Shown: positions 45,016-54,854, numbered from the stretch's first letter. The stretch: DNA of 64,000 nucleotides from CAWAPS01 sp963783945 (GCA_963783945.1 CAWAPS010000019.1:124001-188000); one strand, 5' to 3'. Notes: generated by a model from the letters alone, not told the origin. Program-made: numbers and translations.

Positions 45016-45732
45016 CTACGGAGCGACCTCGTCGGCCTGACCGGCCGGGGTTCCGGTGACGGCGAAGATGACGCTGGCCGCGATCTCGGCGGCGTGATCG
45101 GTGAGCCGCGAGTAGGCCCGGACCGCGATCCCGAGGTCGACGGCGGCCTCGACCGGGACGTCTTCGAGCTGGACCAGCGCGGTGAAGAAGTCGCTCTGGG
45201 CTTTCCTCGATTCGCCCACCCCGGCCATAACTGCTCGGGCCTGGCTGTCGTCAAGTGTCTGCCACGCCCCGTTGGCCTGACGCAACAGCTCGGCCGACTC
45301 GGATCCCATCTGGTCGATAAGGGCCCGGATCTCCGGTGACATGAAGCTCTTGGCCGGCCCGACCCGGGTGGCCAGCGTCCGGCCCAGTCCGACGCACAGC
45401 GTGGCTACCACGGCGATGTCTCGTGCCGCCAGTATCACTCTCAAGTCCCGGGCCACCGGCGCCTGCAGGGCCAGCAGAGCGAGCACCTCGGCGTCGACGG
45501 TTCCGACCAGGCGCGTCGACTCGCGGGCGGCCGCCGCTACCTGGTCGCCGGTCGTGGGATCCTGGGCCCGGAAGGCTTCAGTCGCGCCTACGACGATCTG
45601 TTCGGCCTGACCCAGTATCTGGTTGGTCGTCGCCCGCAACTCGGCGATTCGGTCGTGATATTCGTGGCGCAATTCCCGGATGGTTCCGGGGTCGCGTTCG
45701 ACGTCCCCTAGGAGGTCATCGTCAGGCGCCAT
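45016..45732 (-). CDS. phoU: Phosphate transport system regulatory protein PhoU
   Basis: 238 residues made of two similar three-helix repeats, each with the E-x-x-x-D metal motif region (for example VDAEVLALLALQAPVARDLRVI and RLTDHAAEIAASVIF). PhoU lets the kinase sense PstB activity and keeps the regulon off when phosphate is plentiful. Orientation is convergent with pstB, so it is not in the same transcript. It ends 36 bases before the iron permease gene on the other side. Confidence 0.9.
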   Translation of the reverse strand: MAPDDDLLGDVERDPGTIRELRHEYHDRIAELRATTNQILGQAEQIVVGATEAFRAQDPTTGDQVAAAARESTRLVGTVDAEVLALLALQAPVARDLRVILAARDIAVVATLCVGLGRTLATRVGPAKSFMSPEIRALIDQMGSESAELLRQANGAWQTLDDSQARAVMAGVGESRKAQSDFFTALVQLEDVPVEAAVDLGIAVRAYSRLTDHAAEIAASVIFAVTGTPAGQADEVAP

Positions 45733-45768
45733 AGGTGGCGAGTTTAGACGGAAGCGGGGGGCGGGGCC

Positions 45769-47466
45769 TCACTGAGCGTGGCCCGGCGCTGACCAATTTC
45801 GCCCAGGACCTCGGCCGCGCAAGGAGGCGGGCGCAGAAGCTGGCACCGGCGCTCGGACGGGCACGGGCGCCGGGCCCGCGGCGGTCGCGGGCCGGCGCTC
45901 CCGGTCGAACCACAGGCCGAGAAATGCCCCGGGTATCACAGCCAGAGCCACGATCACCAGGGCATAAGGCGCAGCGGCGCCGTAGGCCACCTCGCTCTGG
46001 TAGGCCCAGAACTGGGTCGCGAGGGTCTCCACCCCGATCGGGGCCAGGACCAGAGTGGCGGTCAGCTCGGTGACCGCGGTGAGGAAGACCAGGCAGAAGC
46101 CGGCGAGCAGGCCGGGCGCGATCAGGGGCAGGGTGACACGGATGAACACGGCGACAGGTCCGCGGCCGAGCGAACGGCCCACGTCGGTCAGGGCCGGCGC
46201 GGCCTGGGCCACCGAGGTACGGACGCACACCAGCGCCAGCGGGAAGTGCATGATGGCGTAGGCCAGCACGAGCAAGACGGCGGTGTGGTACAGGCTGAAG
46301 GCATAGCGGGTGGCGAAGAACACCAGGCCGAGGGCGATGACCACCCCGGGCAGGGCCTGGGTCACATAGGTGGACCGTTCGAGCACTACCCGCGTGGCCG
46401 TGGTCCGGCGGAAGCTCATCATGGCCACCGGCAGGGCGGCCACCACGGCGATGCCGGCCCCCCAGGCGCTGTAGGTGAGGGTGCTCCACGTGGCGGAGGC
46501 GAGAGTGGCGGCGGCCGGCAGGGTGGTGTGCTGGCTCTGCGCCATCCAGTAGAACAAGGTGGCGATCGGCACTCCCACCCCGAGGGCCACCAGGCTGCAG
46601 ATGGCGCCAACCCGGGGCACCACCGTCCACCGCCACCGGCCCATCGAGGGCCGGCGCGGCGGGGATGATGTCGTCGAGCCCCGCCGGGGAAGTATCCCGT
46701 CGACCAACAGCACAAGCAGACCCAGCACCACCAGCGGGACCGACAGGGCGTACGCCGCCGGCGGGTCGAACTGGAACTCGGTGAAGATCTCGGTGGTGAA
46801 GGTCTGGAACCGCAGGATCTCGAACGCCCCGTACTCGGAGAGGACGGTGAGGATCACCAGGACGCACCCGCCGAGGGCGGCGGTCCGGACCATCGGCAGG
46901 CTCACCCGGAAGAAGGTGCGAGCGCGGCCTGCTCCGAGACTGCGGGCGGTGTCCTCCATGGCAGGGTCGGCCCGGCGTAGAGCGGCGGCGACGGGCAGGT
47001 AGACGAGCGGGTAAGTACCGAGGGTCATGACCAGCGTCGCTCCGAGCAGCCCATCCATGGTCGGATCGATCGAGTGCCAGGCGTAGCCCACGACAAAGTC
47101 GGGCATGGCGACCGGTAGGACGAGCAACACCATCCAGAGGCGGCGCAGCGGCAGCCGGGCCCGCTCGGTCCACCAGGCCGTGGTCACGCCGATGGTCCCC
47201 GACAGGACAGCCACGATGGCCGACAGCTCCACGCTGTTGCGCAGCAGGACCAGGGTGCGCTGGCGGAAGAGCACCCGGGAGATCTCGGCCCATCCGGCGC
47301 TGCGGGCGTCGAGAGCCAGCAGGACCAGGGGGGCCAGGAGGGCCAGAGCGACGAGGGCGCCGCCGAGCACGACGAGCCGTTCGCCGGCCCGCCGGCGGCG
47401 ACGGGGCCGGCGGGTCTTCGGCGACTCCGCCTCGGTGATCTCGGTGCGACCGGTTGCGACCACCAC
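45769..47466 (-). CDS. Iron(III)-type ABC transporter permease (FbpB-like, fused two-domain)
   Basis: GTG 47466, 565 residues, about twelve helices in two related halves, as in FbpB/SfuB. Each half has an EAA loop (EDTARSLGAGRARTFFRVSLP and TDVGRSLGRGPVAVFIRVTLP). Other blocks: LLVLPVAMPDFVVGYAWHS, TQALPGVVIALGLVFF, and ELTATLVLAPIGVETLATQFW. The C-terminus is a Pro/Ala-rich tail. It follows the binding-protein gene by four bases. No ATPase gene of this family is visible next to it, so the energy source must be encoded elsewhere. Confidence 0.88.
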   Translation of the reverse strand: MVVATGRTEITEAESPKTRRPRRRRRAGERLVVLGGALVALALLAPLVLLALDARSAGWAEISRVLFRQRTLVLLRNSVELSAIVAVLSGTIGVTTAWWTERARLPLRRLWMVLLVLPVAMPDFVVGYAWHSIDPTMDGLLGATLVMTLGTYPLVYLPVAAALRRADPAMEDTARSLGAGRARTFFRVSLPMVRTAALGGCVLVILTVLSEYGAFEILRFQTFTTEIFTEFQFDPPAAYALSVPLVVLGLLVLLVDGILPRRGSTTSSPPRRPSMGRWRWTVVPRVGAICSLVALGVGVPIATLFYWMAQSQHTTLPAAATLASATWSTLTYSAWGAGIAVVAALPVAMMSFRRTTATRVVLERSTYVTQALPGVVIALGLVFFATRYAFSLYHTAVLLVLAYAIMHFPLALVCVRTSVAQAAPALTDVGRSLGRGPVAVFIRVTLPLIAPGLLAGFCLVFLTAVTELTATLVLAPIGVETLATQFWAYQSEVAYGAAAPYALVIVALAVIPGAFLGLWFDRERRPATAAGPAPVPVRAPVPASAPASLRGRGPGRNWSAPGHAQ

Positions 47467-47470
47467 TAGA

Positions 47471-48584
47471 TCAAAGCAGGCCGGCTTCCTGGAGGAGTTG
47501 CTTGGCGTTGAGACCGGTGCCGAGATCGGCCGGGGTAAAGTTGGCCGGGCTCAGCTGATCGAGCGGGGTCAGCTCGCGGTTGGCGGCCACTCCGGGCCGG
47601 ATCGGGTACTCCCAGCTGTCGCTGTGGGCCAGCACCTCCTGACCCTGTTCGCTCGTCAGGAAAGCCAGGAACTCCTGGGCCGCCGCCTGGTGCTTGGACG
47701 ATTTGAGGATGGCGGCTCCTGAGATGTCCTCGATGTAGCCGGGATCCCGGGGAGCGAAGTAGGCCAGCTTGGCGTGCACGCCGTTGGCGCCGACCTCGTC
47801 CTGCAGCCGGTAGTAGTAGTAGTGGTTGATCACGCCGAGATCGGCGACCCCCTTGTTGACGTCGCTCACCAGGGTCTCGTTGTCGGGGACGTTGTCGTCG
47901 GACCCGGCGTTGGCCTTCAGTCCCTTCAGCCACTGGAGGGTGGCGGCGTCGCCGTAGGTCCGGTCCACCGAGCTGACGATGGGCCAGAAGTCGGTCTCGG
48001 ACGGGGCCAGCTCGATCTTGCCCTTCCACTGCGGGTCGGCGAGGCCCATGACCGAGGTCGGCAGCGGCGGACGCGCTGACCTTGCCGGGGTTGTACACCA
48101 TGACGCTGATCCGGGCGGACACCCCCACCCAGGTGCCGTCGGTCGCGCTGTCGGCCGGGGGCACGCTGGCCAGAGTCGGCTGGTTGACGGGGGCCAGCAT
48201 CCCCTTCTGGTCGAGCTGGGCCAGCCAGTTGGAGTTCTCGGTGTAGAAGACGTCGGCCGGCGAGCGGCTGCCCTCCTGCTCGATCTGGGCGGTCAGCACG
48301 TCCTCGTCGTCATTGTCCACCCTGACCTTGATGCCGGTCTTGGCGGTGAAGGCGGCTATCAGGGCGCTGGTCGTCTGCTCGTGCTGGGCGTTGTACAGGG
48401 TGATCGTGGTGCCGGCCAGAGGGGACGAGGATGACGGTGAAGCGGACGACGATGACGAGGGCGGAGACCCGGCCGAGGAGGCGGCACTGCTGCTGCACGC
48501 CGACAGCAACCCGGTTACCAGCAACGCCCCCAGCACGGGCCCGGCCCGCAGCAGGCGCCGGTTCGGGACGGTCGTAGCTTTCAT
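47471..48584 (-). CDS. Iron(III)-type ABC transporter substrate-binding lipoprotein (frameshifted)
   Basis: ATG 48584; the lipoprotein signal has lipobox LLSAC (Cys30) and a Ser-rich linker. TTITLYNAQHEQTTSALIAAF, VRVDNDDEDVLTAQIEQEG and ADVFYTENSNWLAQLDQKG are the FbpA/FutA fold. At about 48065 the frame shifts +1, and the protein continues LPTSVMGLADPQWKGKIELA, then VINHYYYYRLQDEVG (tyrosine cluster typical of iron ligands) and LTSEQGQEVLAHSD. It feeds the downstream permease. An upstream TTAGG-N4-CCTAA palindrome may be an iron- or metal-responsive operator. Confidence 0.82.
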
Positions 48585-48644
48585 GCAGGCACTCCTGGAC
48601 GCGGACGAGACCCCTACTCCTTATAGGACACCATAGGGATCGTA

Positions 48645-48658
48645 TTAGGGAGACCTAA
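48645..48658. promoter_or_regulatory. Short palindrome upstream of iron binding-protein gene
   Basis: TTAGG, four bases, CCTAA. The half-sites are those of DtxR/IdeR boxes, but the spacing is shorter than the usual nine bases, so assignment is weak. It lies 61 bases upstream of the binding-protein start in AT-richer DNA between divergent genes. Confidence 0.3.
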
Positions 48659-48762
48659 CTATAGGTGGGAGCGGAGCGGTCGGTCAACTCGGGCGGGCAG
48701 TGCCGGCGATCCCACTTCCGGGGGGCGCACATTTCGATTGACGTCTAACCATTCGATCTGGA

Positions 48763-49200
48763 ATGATTTTCGGCGTGGAGGAACCACTCGGGCGGATGCT
48801 GGCCAAAGCCGCCAAGGCGGCACGGGCGGGCTTCGACGAGAGCCTGGCCGGCATCGGGTCGTCGTTTTCGACCTATATCGTTCTGCGCGACATCCAGACC
48901 TATCCGGGCGTTTCGCAGCGCGAGCTGGCCGCCCGGCTCGGCATCGAGGGGCCGACCCTCACCCACCACCTCGACCGGCTGGCCGCGGCCGGCCTGGTGG
49001 AGCGGGTGCGGGGCCGCCACGACCGCCGGACCTCCTCGGCCGTCCTCACCGCGAAGGGCCGGGCCCACCTGCGCAAGGTGATGAAGCACGCCAGCGAGCG
49101 CGACGTCCGGTTTCGCTCGCTGTTCGACCTGAAGGAGCTGGAGGTACTCGAGAAGTGCCTGCAGCGGATCATCGATCACTACGGGAGGTCCGAGCCGTGA
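48763..49200 (+). CDS. MarR-family transcriptional regulator
   Basis: ATG 48763 (GTG 48775 is the alternative), 145 residues. The winged helix-turn-helix reads VLRDIQTYPGVSQRELAARLG, GPTLTHHLDRLAAAGLVER and the wing RGRHDRRTSSAVLTAKGRAHL. The helical ends would form the dimer. Its stop overlaps the ABC ATPase start (GTGA), so it probably represses this exporter operon in response to a small ligand. A TTGACG at 48738 sits at -35 distance from the region of the start codon. Confidence 0.88.
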   Translation: MIFGVEEPLGRMLAKAAKAARAGFDESLAGIGSSFSTYIVLRDIQTYPGVSQRELAARLGIEGPTLTHHLDRLAAAGLVERVRGRHDRRTSSAVLTAKGRAHLRKVMKHASERDVRFRSLFDLKELEVLEKCLQRIIDHYGRSEP

Positions 49201-50189
49201 CCGCGACCGAGTCCGCTTCGCCCGCCCAGGGGCAAGCCCGCACCGAGGTGATCCGCACCGTGGGGCTGACGAAGATCTACGCGGGGACCGATTTCAAGGC
49301 GGTGGACCGGCTCGACCTGACCGTCCACGCCGGAGAGATATTCGGGCTGCTTGGCCCCAACGGCGCGGGCAAGACGACCACCGCCGGCATGTTGACGACC
49401 CGGGTCATACCGACCGAAGGCCAGGCCTACGTGGGGGGCATAGACGTGGTGGCCCATCCGGCGCTGGCCAAGCAGCTCCTCGGCGTGGTCTCCCAGCAGA
49501 ACACCCTCGACCGTCAGCTCACGTGCTGGGAAAACCTCTACTTCCACGGGAGGTTGTTCGGCATGTCGTCCCGGGACAGCAGGGACGCCGCCGACCGCCT
49601 GCTCGAGCAGTTCCATCTGACCAGGTGGGCCAAGGCTTCGGTGTACGCCCTGTCGGGTGGCATGGCCCAGCGGCTGATGGTGGCCCGGTCGATCGCCCAC
49701 CGGCCGGCCGTGCTGTTCATGGACGAGCCCACGGCCGGGCTCGACCCTCAGAGCCGGTTGGCGTTGTGGGAGATCCTGGGCGACTTGAACCGCGACGGCC
49801 AGACGATCCTGCTCACCACCCATTACATGGAGGAAGCCGACCAGCTCTGCGATCGGGTGGCCATCATGGACCACGGGCGGATCCTGGCCCTCGACACCCC
49901 GGCGGGCCTCAAGGCCACCGTCGGTGCCGACACCATCGTCACCGTGCGGACGGTCGGGGACCCGTCGGGATTGGCGGAGATGCTGGAGCAGGACGTGGAG
50001 GGGGCGACGCGGGCCCGGACCATCGATGGGGGCGCCGAAGTGCATGTGAAAGGGGTGGCCGGGGTGCTCCCCATGGTTGTCTCGGCCGCCGAGCGCGGCG
50101 GCTACCAGCTGGCCGACTTGTCGATCAACGAGCCGACGCTCGAGACCGTGTTCATCAACCTCACCGGAAAGGAGCTGCGCGACACATGA
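49197..50189 (+). CDS. ABC-2 type exporter, ATP-binding protein (DrrA-like)
   Basis: GTG 49197, 330 residues. Walker A in GLLGPNGAGKTTTAGMLTTR, Q-loop VVSQQNTLDRQLTC, signature ALSGGMAQRLMVARSIA, Walker B VLFMDEPTAGLDPQ and the H-loop LLTTHYMEEADQL. The C-terminal 80 residues are the extension found in DrrA/NodI-like exporters (NEPTLETVFINLTGKELR). It couples with the permease through ATGA. Substrate is probably a lipid or drug-like molecule. Confidence 0.92.
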   Translation: MTATESASPAQGQARTEVIRTVGLTKIYAGTDFKAVDRLDLTVHAGEIFGLLGPNGAGKTTTAGMLTTRVIPTEGQAYVGGIDVVAHPALAKQLLGVVSQQNTLDRQLTCWENLYFHGRLFGMSSRDSRDAADRLLEQFHLTRWAKASVYALSGGMAQRLMVARSIAHRPAVLFMDEPTAGLDPQSRLALWEILGDLNRDGQTILLTTHYMEEADQLCDRVAIMDHGRILALDTPAGLKATVGADTIVTVRTVGDPSGLAEMLEQDVEGATRARTIDGGAEVHVKGVAGVLPMVVSAAERGGYQLADLSINEPTLETVFINLTGKELRDT

Positions 50190-51091
50190 CCTCGACCACC
50201 GCTCCCGGTTCGGCCGGAGGAGCTCTGGCCCCCCCGGCGGGCAAGCGTCCGATCGCGCTGGCGCCCGTTCGCAGCGCCGCCGCCGCCAGCCGGACGGCGT
50301 TCTATGCCCTGCTGCTTAGAGACGCCACCGTCCTGCGCAAGCACACGGTGGAGTTCGTGCTGCGTACGGTAATCCAGCCGTTCCTCCTGGTGTTCGTGTT
50401 CTTGTACGTGTTCCCGAACATCGGTCAGTCGATCGGCGGGGCCGGACCCGGGTCGACCACGTTCGCGACCGTGCTGGTCCCCGGGGTGGTCGGCATATCG
50501 GTGATGTTCCAGGGCGTCCAGTCGGTCGCCCTGCAGCTGGCGCAGGAGTTCGGATTCACGCGCGAGATAGAGGACCGGGTGCAGGCCCCCTGCCCGGTCT
50601 GGCTGGTGGCGGTGGCCAAGATCTTCTCCGGCATCTTGCAGGGGCTGCTGGCGGCGGCCATCGTCTTCCCCATCGCTTCGGTCATCCACGCCAAAGGCGT
50701 GCACGGGGCCTTCGACGTCCACTGGTGGTTGGTGGTGACGGTGCTCCCGCTCGCCTGCCTGACCTTCAGCGCCGGCGGGCTGCTGCTGGGCTGCGTGTTC
50801 GAGCCCCGCAACATCGGCCTGATGTTCGGTTTCATCATCCTGCCGATCACCTTCCTCGGCGGCACCTACTACGCCTGGACCCGCCTCTCGGCGGTGAAGG
50901 TCGGCGGCTTTCCCTGGCTTCAGACCCTGGTCCTCATCAACCCGCTGATCTATGTCAACGAGGGGCTCCGGGCCGCGTTCACCGACCTTCCGCACATGCA
51001 CCTGTACGTGGTGTACCCGGTCCTAGTCGGATTCTGCGTCCTGTTTCTCACTCTTGGCATCAGGGCGTTCCGCAAGCGGGTGCTGTCCTGA
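50186..51091 (+). CDS. ABC-2 type exporter, permease (DrrB-like)
   Basis: ATG 50186 overlaps the ATPase stop. 301 residues with six predicted helices: VIQPFLLVFVFLYVFPNIG, VLVPGVVGISVMFQGVQSV, a cytosolic EIEDRVQAP loop, VAKIFSGILQGLLAAAIVF, LACLTFSAGGLLLGCVF, and the final VYPVLVGFCVLFLTLGI. The EFGFTREIEDRVQAPCP segment is typical of the family. With the ATPase it forms an efflux pump under the upstream MarR regulator. Confidence 0.9.
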   Translation: MTSTTAPGSAGGALAPPAGKRPIALAPVRSAAAASRTAFYALLLRDATVLRKHTVEFVLRTVIQPFLLVFVFLYVFPNIGQSIGGAGPGSTTFATVLVPGVVGISVMFQGVQSVALQLAQEFGFTREIEDRVQAPCPVWLVAVAKIFSGILQGLLAAAIVFPIASVIHAKGVHGAFDVHWWLVVTVLPLACLTFSAGGLLLGCVFEPRNIGLMFGFIILPITFLGGTYYAWTRLSAVKVGGFPWLQTLVLINPLIYVNEGLRAAFTDLPHMHLYVVYPVLVGFCVLFLTLGIRAFRKRVLS

Positions 51092-51101
51092 CCGGCCGCT
51101 C

Positions 51102-52067
51102 CTACCCCCCGGCGGATGCCGTGAGGTAAGTGGTGATGGCCTGGGCGAAGGCCTGGGCCGCCAACCGCTGGAAGCTCGGGGTGATGAGCAGGGCGGCGTC
51201 GGTCGGGTTGCGCATGTTGCCGCACTCGATGAGCACCTTGGGCACGGTGGTCAGGTTGAGCCCGGCGAGGTCGTTGCGAAGGACGATCCCGCCCGTTCCG
51301 TCGTAGTCGCTCACGGGCATGCCGGTATCGTCCAGGTAGACGCGGCGCACGATGGCGCCGAAGGTGCGGGACGCTCCGACGACGGCGTCGTTGGGCCCGT
51401 CGGCAACCGGTTCGAGCACGGCGAAACCCCGCCCGCCGACCGGGCCGCCGTCAGCGTGGATGTCGATGGCCACCTCGGCCCGGGCGTCGTTGAGGATGGC
51501 GGCGCGGGTGGTGACGCACGGACCCACCCCGGCATTGGTGGTGCGGGTCAGCACCACCCGGGCTCCTTCGGCTTCGAGGTCCTGGGTCAGGTAGCGGGCC
51601 ACGTCGAAGTTGAACTCGGCCTCGGTGTAGCCGGCGTCGGTCTCGGTGCCGGTGGTGTCGCAGGTCTCCTGTTCCCTCCCGTTCCACACGGGCGTGTTGA
51701 TGAAGGAGGGGTCGGAGGCGTTGCCCCCGTTGTGGCCGGGGTCGATACCGACGACCTTGCCGGCGAGACGGCGCGACGAGCCGTTGGCCGGGGCGGCCGG
51801 CGCGGTGGACGCCGCGGACGCGGCGGGCGCCGGGGTCGCCGGCCGTACCGTGGTCGGCGGAGCGGCCGGATAGGGCGGGGTCGTGACGGTCGGGGGGACG
51901 GTGGTCCGGACGGTCGTGGGAGCGGCGGCCCGGTCTGCGGCGCTCGTTCGCGGGCCCGGAGAGGGCAAGGCGACGATCAGAGCGATCAGCCCGCCGCCCA
52001 CCAATACGACCGCCGCGATGACCAGGGCGGTCCGGCGCCGGGAACGGGATGGGCTGGCGTCGTTCAT
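51102..52067 (-). CDS. N-acetylmuramoyl-L-alanine amidase (Amidase_3), membrane-anchored
   Basis: ATG 52067 (an upstream ATG 52106 is possible), 321 residues. An N-terminal helix (TALVIAAVVLVGGGLIALIVA) anchors it, followed by a Thr/Pro/Ala-rich linker. The zinc amidase domain has VVGIDPGHNGG (His ligand), GREQETCDTTG (Glu ligand), AIDIHADGG (His ligand) and VLIECGNMRNPTDAALL (catalytic Glu). It resembles mycobacterial Rv3717 (Ami1), which cleaves peptide stems from glycan strands during division. It is divergent from the FUSC gene. Confidence 0.9.
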   Translation of the reverse strand: MNDASPSRSRRRTALVIAAVVLVGGGLIALIVALPSPGPRTSAADRAAAPTTVRTTVPPTVTTPPYPAAPPTTVRPATPAPAASAASTAPAAPANGSSRRLAGKVVGIDPGHNGGNASDPSFINTPVWNGREQETCDTTGTETDAGYTEAEFNFDVARYLTQDLEAEGARVVLTRTTNAGVGPCVTTRAAILNDARAEVAIDIHADGGPVGGRGFAVLEPVADGPNDAVVGASRTFGAIVRRVYLDDTGMPVSDYDGTGGIVLRNDLAGLNLTTVPKVLIECGNMRNPTDAALLITPSFQRLAAQAFAQAITTYLTASAGG

Positions 52068-52128
52068 GTGATGTCCCAGACTGTAGGAGCCGGACCGGTC
52101 GCTCACCTACATTCGACCCATCTCCCAG

Positions 52129-54393
52129 ATGACCGTGGCGCTGCGGCAGATCGGACGGTCCGCCGTCCACATCGATCGCGACCAGGTGACGTTGGAGGTG
52201 GCGGCGCGGGCCACCGTCGGTGTCGCCCTCCCCCTCGTCGTCCTCGGGATCGCCGGCCACCCCCAGGTCGGGGCGGCCGCATCGGTGGGAGCGCTCCTAG
52301 CCGGTTTCGCCTCGTTCCAGGGCACCTATCGCAGCCGGGCCGGCGTCGTGGTGGCCACCTGCGTCGCCATGGCCTTGTCGGTCTTCGTGGGCGCCACGGT
52401 GGGCCACGTCCTCGGGATCGACATCGCGGTGGTCGCCCTCTGGGGTTTTGTGGCCGGCATGCTGGTGTCGCTCGGTCAGTCGGCGGCCGTCGTCGGGGTG
52501 CAGTCGGTCGCCCTGCTCATGGTGTACTCGCAGTTCAAGCTGACTCCGGTGGTGGCCCTACGCGAGTCCGGCATCGTGTTCGCCGGCGGGATGGTCCAGA
52601 TCCTCCTGATCATCGTGGTGTGGCCGTTCCGCCGCTATCCGGCCGAACGGCGGGCCCTCGGCAACGTCTATGCCCAGCTGGCCGAGAACGCCCGGCGCAT
52701 AGCTTCGGACCCGGGCGACCTGGCCCCTCCGACGGCCCTGGCCGGCCTGGCTTCTGTCCTCACCGACCCACAACCTTTCGGCGGAACCGTGGAGATGGCC
52801 GCCCACAACGCCCTGGCCAACCAGGCGGAGCGCATCCAGCTCGAGCTGACCGCCCTGGCTCGGGCCAAGCAGCGTCTCAGCGAATCGGGGGCGCCGAGAA
52901 CGGCGACGGCGCTGAACGAGATGTCTGCCGTTTCTGCGGCCGCCCTCGACGAACTATCCAGCTCTCTTCGCCAGGCCCGCAGCCCGATGAGGCTGGTCGC
53001 CACCCGGGACCGCTTCGAAGCCGCCCTCGAGCTGATCCGGCCCAAGCCGGACAGGGCCCCGAGCCAATCGGATCGGGAGTGGTGGGCGGGCGCGGCTCGC
53101 GAGGAGGCCTACGACCGGGCCCAGGCCCTCGCCGGCCAGCTGCGAACCGCCATGAGGGTCGCCGCCGTCCCGGCCGGCGGGGATCAGGCGGCGCTGGAAA
53201 AGGCGGCCGTGACCGGCCAGGCCGATGACTCCTCGCCGTCACGGGACCCGGACTGGGCCCGGGAACAGCTCGCCACGTTGAGAGCCAATCTGACCACGTC
53301 GTCTCAGGCCTGTCGCCACGCGATAAGGCTGGCGGTGGCTCTGGCGGCCGCGGTAGGTCTGGCCGATCTGATCGATCTGCCGCACCATTACTGGCTGCCG
53401 TTGACGGTGATGATCGTGCTGAAGCCCGACTTCTCGTCCACCTTTACCCGGGGCATAAGCCGGATCGTGGGAACCCTGCTCGGGGCGGGAGTCGTCACCA
53501 TCGCCGTGGCGGAGCTCCGGCCCGGGGAGGCCGGGCTCACCATCCTCGTCCTCATATTCGCTTTCGGTGGCTACAGCCTCCTGTTCGCCAACTACGCCAT
53601 GTACAGCGTGTGCATGGCGTCGCTGGTGGTCACCCTGCTGGCTTTTACCGGAGCGCCCGCCCCCTCGGTGGCGGCTGACCGGGTCGTGTACACCGTCGTC
53701 GGGGCGGCCCTGGCGCTGGTGGCCTACGCGGCGTGGCCCACCTGGGAAAGGACGGTCCTGCCCGAACGGCTGGCCAGCCTCATCGACATCGATGCGACCT
53801 ACGGACAGGCCGTCCTCGGAGTGTGGATCGACCCGGCCGGCGCCGACCGGCACGACTTGCAGCAAAAACGGCTCGCCGCCCGCCTGGCCCGCTCGAACGC
53901 CGAAGCGGCGGCGGCCCGCTGGATGGCCGAACCGGTGCGGGACCACGCATTCAGCCGGGAGACGGTCCTGGGGCTGCTGGCCGGAGCGGCGACCTACGCC
54001 CGGGGAGTCGTGACCCTTCATGCCCGGCTACCGGGCTCCGGACCACCCCGGCCCGAGCTGGTCCCCCTGGCCGACGATTTGGACCACGCCATGGACGCGG
54101 TGGCTTCGACCCTTCGATCCGGCGAGCGGGCCGGGCCCCTGCCTCTGCTGCGCAACAGACAGCTCGACCTGGCCCACCGGCTCGGTTACTTCGTGGAAGC
54201 CGACGGCAACCGGCCCGACGGCAGCGCCGCCCCGGCGGCGAGCAAGCCCGACCGAGATAGATCGGAGAACGGAGTCGAAGTGGGAGCGGAGCGGGACGCC
54301 GAAGCGTCTTTGGTGCTCGTAACCGAAACCGATCTGATCGTGAACTCGGTCGACACCCTGGGCCATCTCGTGGGGCTGGAACCGGGGGCCTGA
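52129..54393 (+). CDS. FUSC-family / aromatic acid exporter-like membrane protein
   Basis: 754 residues with two membrane blocks of about five or six helices each (residues of about 25-165, AARATVGVALPLVVLGIAG, and 395-535, LAVALAAAVGLADLIDLPHH), separated by a helical cytosolic region of about 200 residues. The pair LPLTVMIVLKPDFSSTFTRG and GISRIVGTLLGAGVVT is the FUSC_2 signature. The C-terminal 200 residues are a second helical cytosolic domain. Relatives export aromatic acids or fusaric acid; the substrate here is unknown. Confidence 0.85.
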   Translation: MTVALRQIGRSAVHIDRDQVTLEVAARATVGVALPLVVLGIAGHPQVGAAASVGALLAGFASFQGTYRSRAGVVVATCVAMALSVFVGATVGHVLGIDIAVVALWGFVAGMLVSLGQSAAVVGVQSVALLMVYSQFKLTPVVALRESGIVFAGGMVQILLIIVVWPFRRYPAERRALGNVYAQLAENARRIASDPGDLAPPTALAGLASVLTDPQPFGGTVEMAAHNALANQAERIQLELTALARAKQRLSESGAPRTATALNEMSAVSAAALDELSSSLRQARSPMRLVATRDRFEAALELIRPKPDRAPSQSDREWWAGAAREEAYDRAQALAGQLRTAMRVAAVPAGGDQAALEKAAVTGQADDSSPSRDPDWAREQLATLRANLTTSSQACRHAIRLAVALAAAVGLADLIDLPHHYWLPLTVMIVLKPDFSSTFTRGISRIVGTLLGAGVVTIAVAELRPGEAGLTILVLIFAFGGYSLLFANYAMYSVCMASLVVTLLAFTGAPAPSVAADRVVYTVVGAALALVAYAAWPTWERTVLPERLASLIDIDATYGQAVLGVWIDPAGADRHDLQQKRLAARLARSNAEAAAARWMAEPVRDHAFSRETVLGLLAGAATYARGVVTLHARLPGSGPPRPELVPLADDLDHAMDAVASTLRSGERAGPLPLLRNRQLDLAHRLGYFVEADGNRPDGSAAPAASKPDRDRSENGVEVGAERDAEASLVLVTETDLIVNSVDTLGHLVGLEPGA

Positions 54394-54413
54394 TCTCCCC
54401 GACGTTACGCGTT

Positions 54414-54854
54414 CTAGTGGTCGGTCTTGACGATCAGGACGCCACACTCGGCCCCGTGGGCAACCGAGTTGGGGACGCTGCCGAGCACCCGCCGGGCTCC
54501 TCGCATGCCCTTGCTCCCGACCACGATCAGGTCGGCCTCGACGGCCTTGGCGGTGTCGAGGATGGCATCGGCCGGCGAGTCCGCCACCGCGTGGCGCGTC
54601 ACTTGGAGCCCCTCGCCCCAGTGGGTCTCCGCCTTCTCGACGATCTGGTCCGCCGCGTCGTGGCGCAGCCCGCCCTCGGCTCCGCTGTCGACCAGAGCGG
54701 AACCGGCCGCGCTACCCATGCCCGGCACCCCCCGCCGGTACGCCGTCACGATATGCAGGGCGGCGCCCCACTCGCGAGCGAGCTGGGCTGCGGCCTGCAC
54801 CGCCTTATCCGCCGTCCCAGAGCCGTCCGTTCCGACCACAAGTCGCGAGTACAT
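54414..54854 (-). CDS. Universal stress protein (UspA family)
   Basis: ATG 54854, 146 residues, preceded by GGAG. The N-terminal MYSRLVVGTDGSGTADKAVQ and the C-terminal ATP-binding signature VVGSKGMRGARRVLGSVPNSV are typical of ATP-binding Usp proteins. DLIVVGSKG and CGVLIVKTD close the fold. Role in stress survival is inferred from the family. It converges on the FUSC gene with 20 bases between stops. Confidence 0.92.
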   Translation of the reverse strand: MYSRLVVGTDGSGTADKAVQAAAQLAREWGAALHIVTAYRRGVPGMGSAAGSALVDSGAEGGLRHDAADQIVEKAETHWGEGLQVTRHAVADSPADAILDTAKAVEADLIVVGSKGMRGARRVLGSVPNSVAHGAECGVLIVKTDH

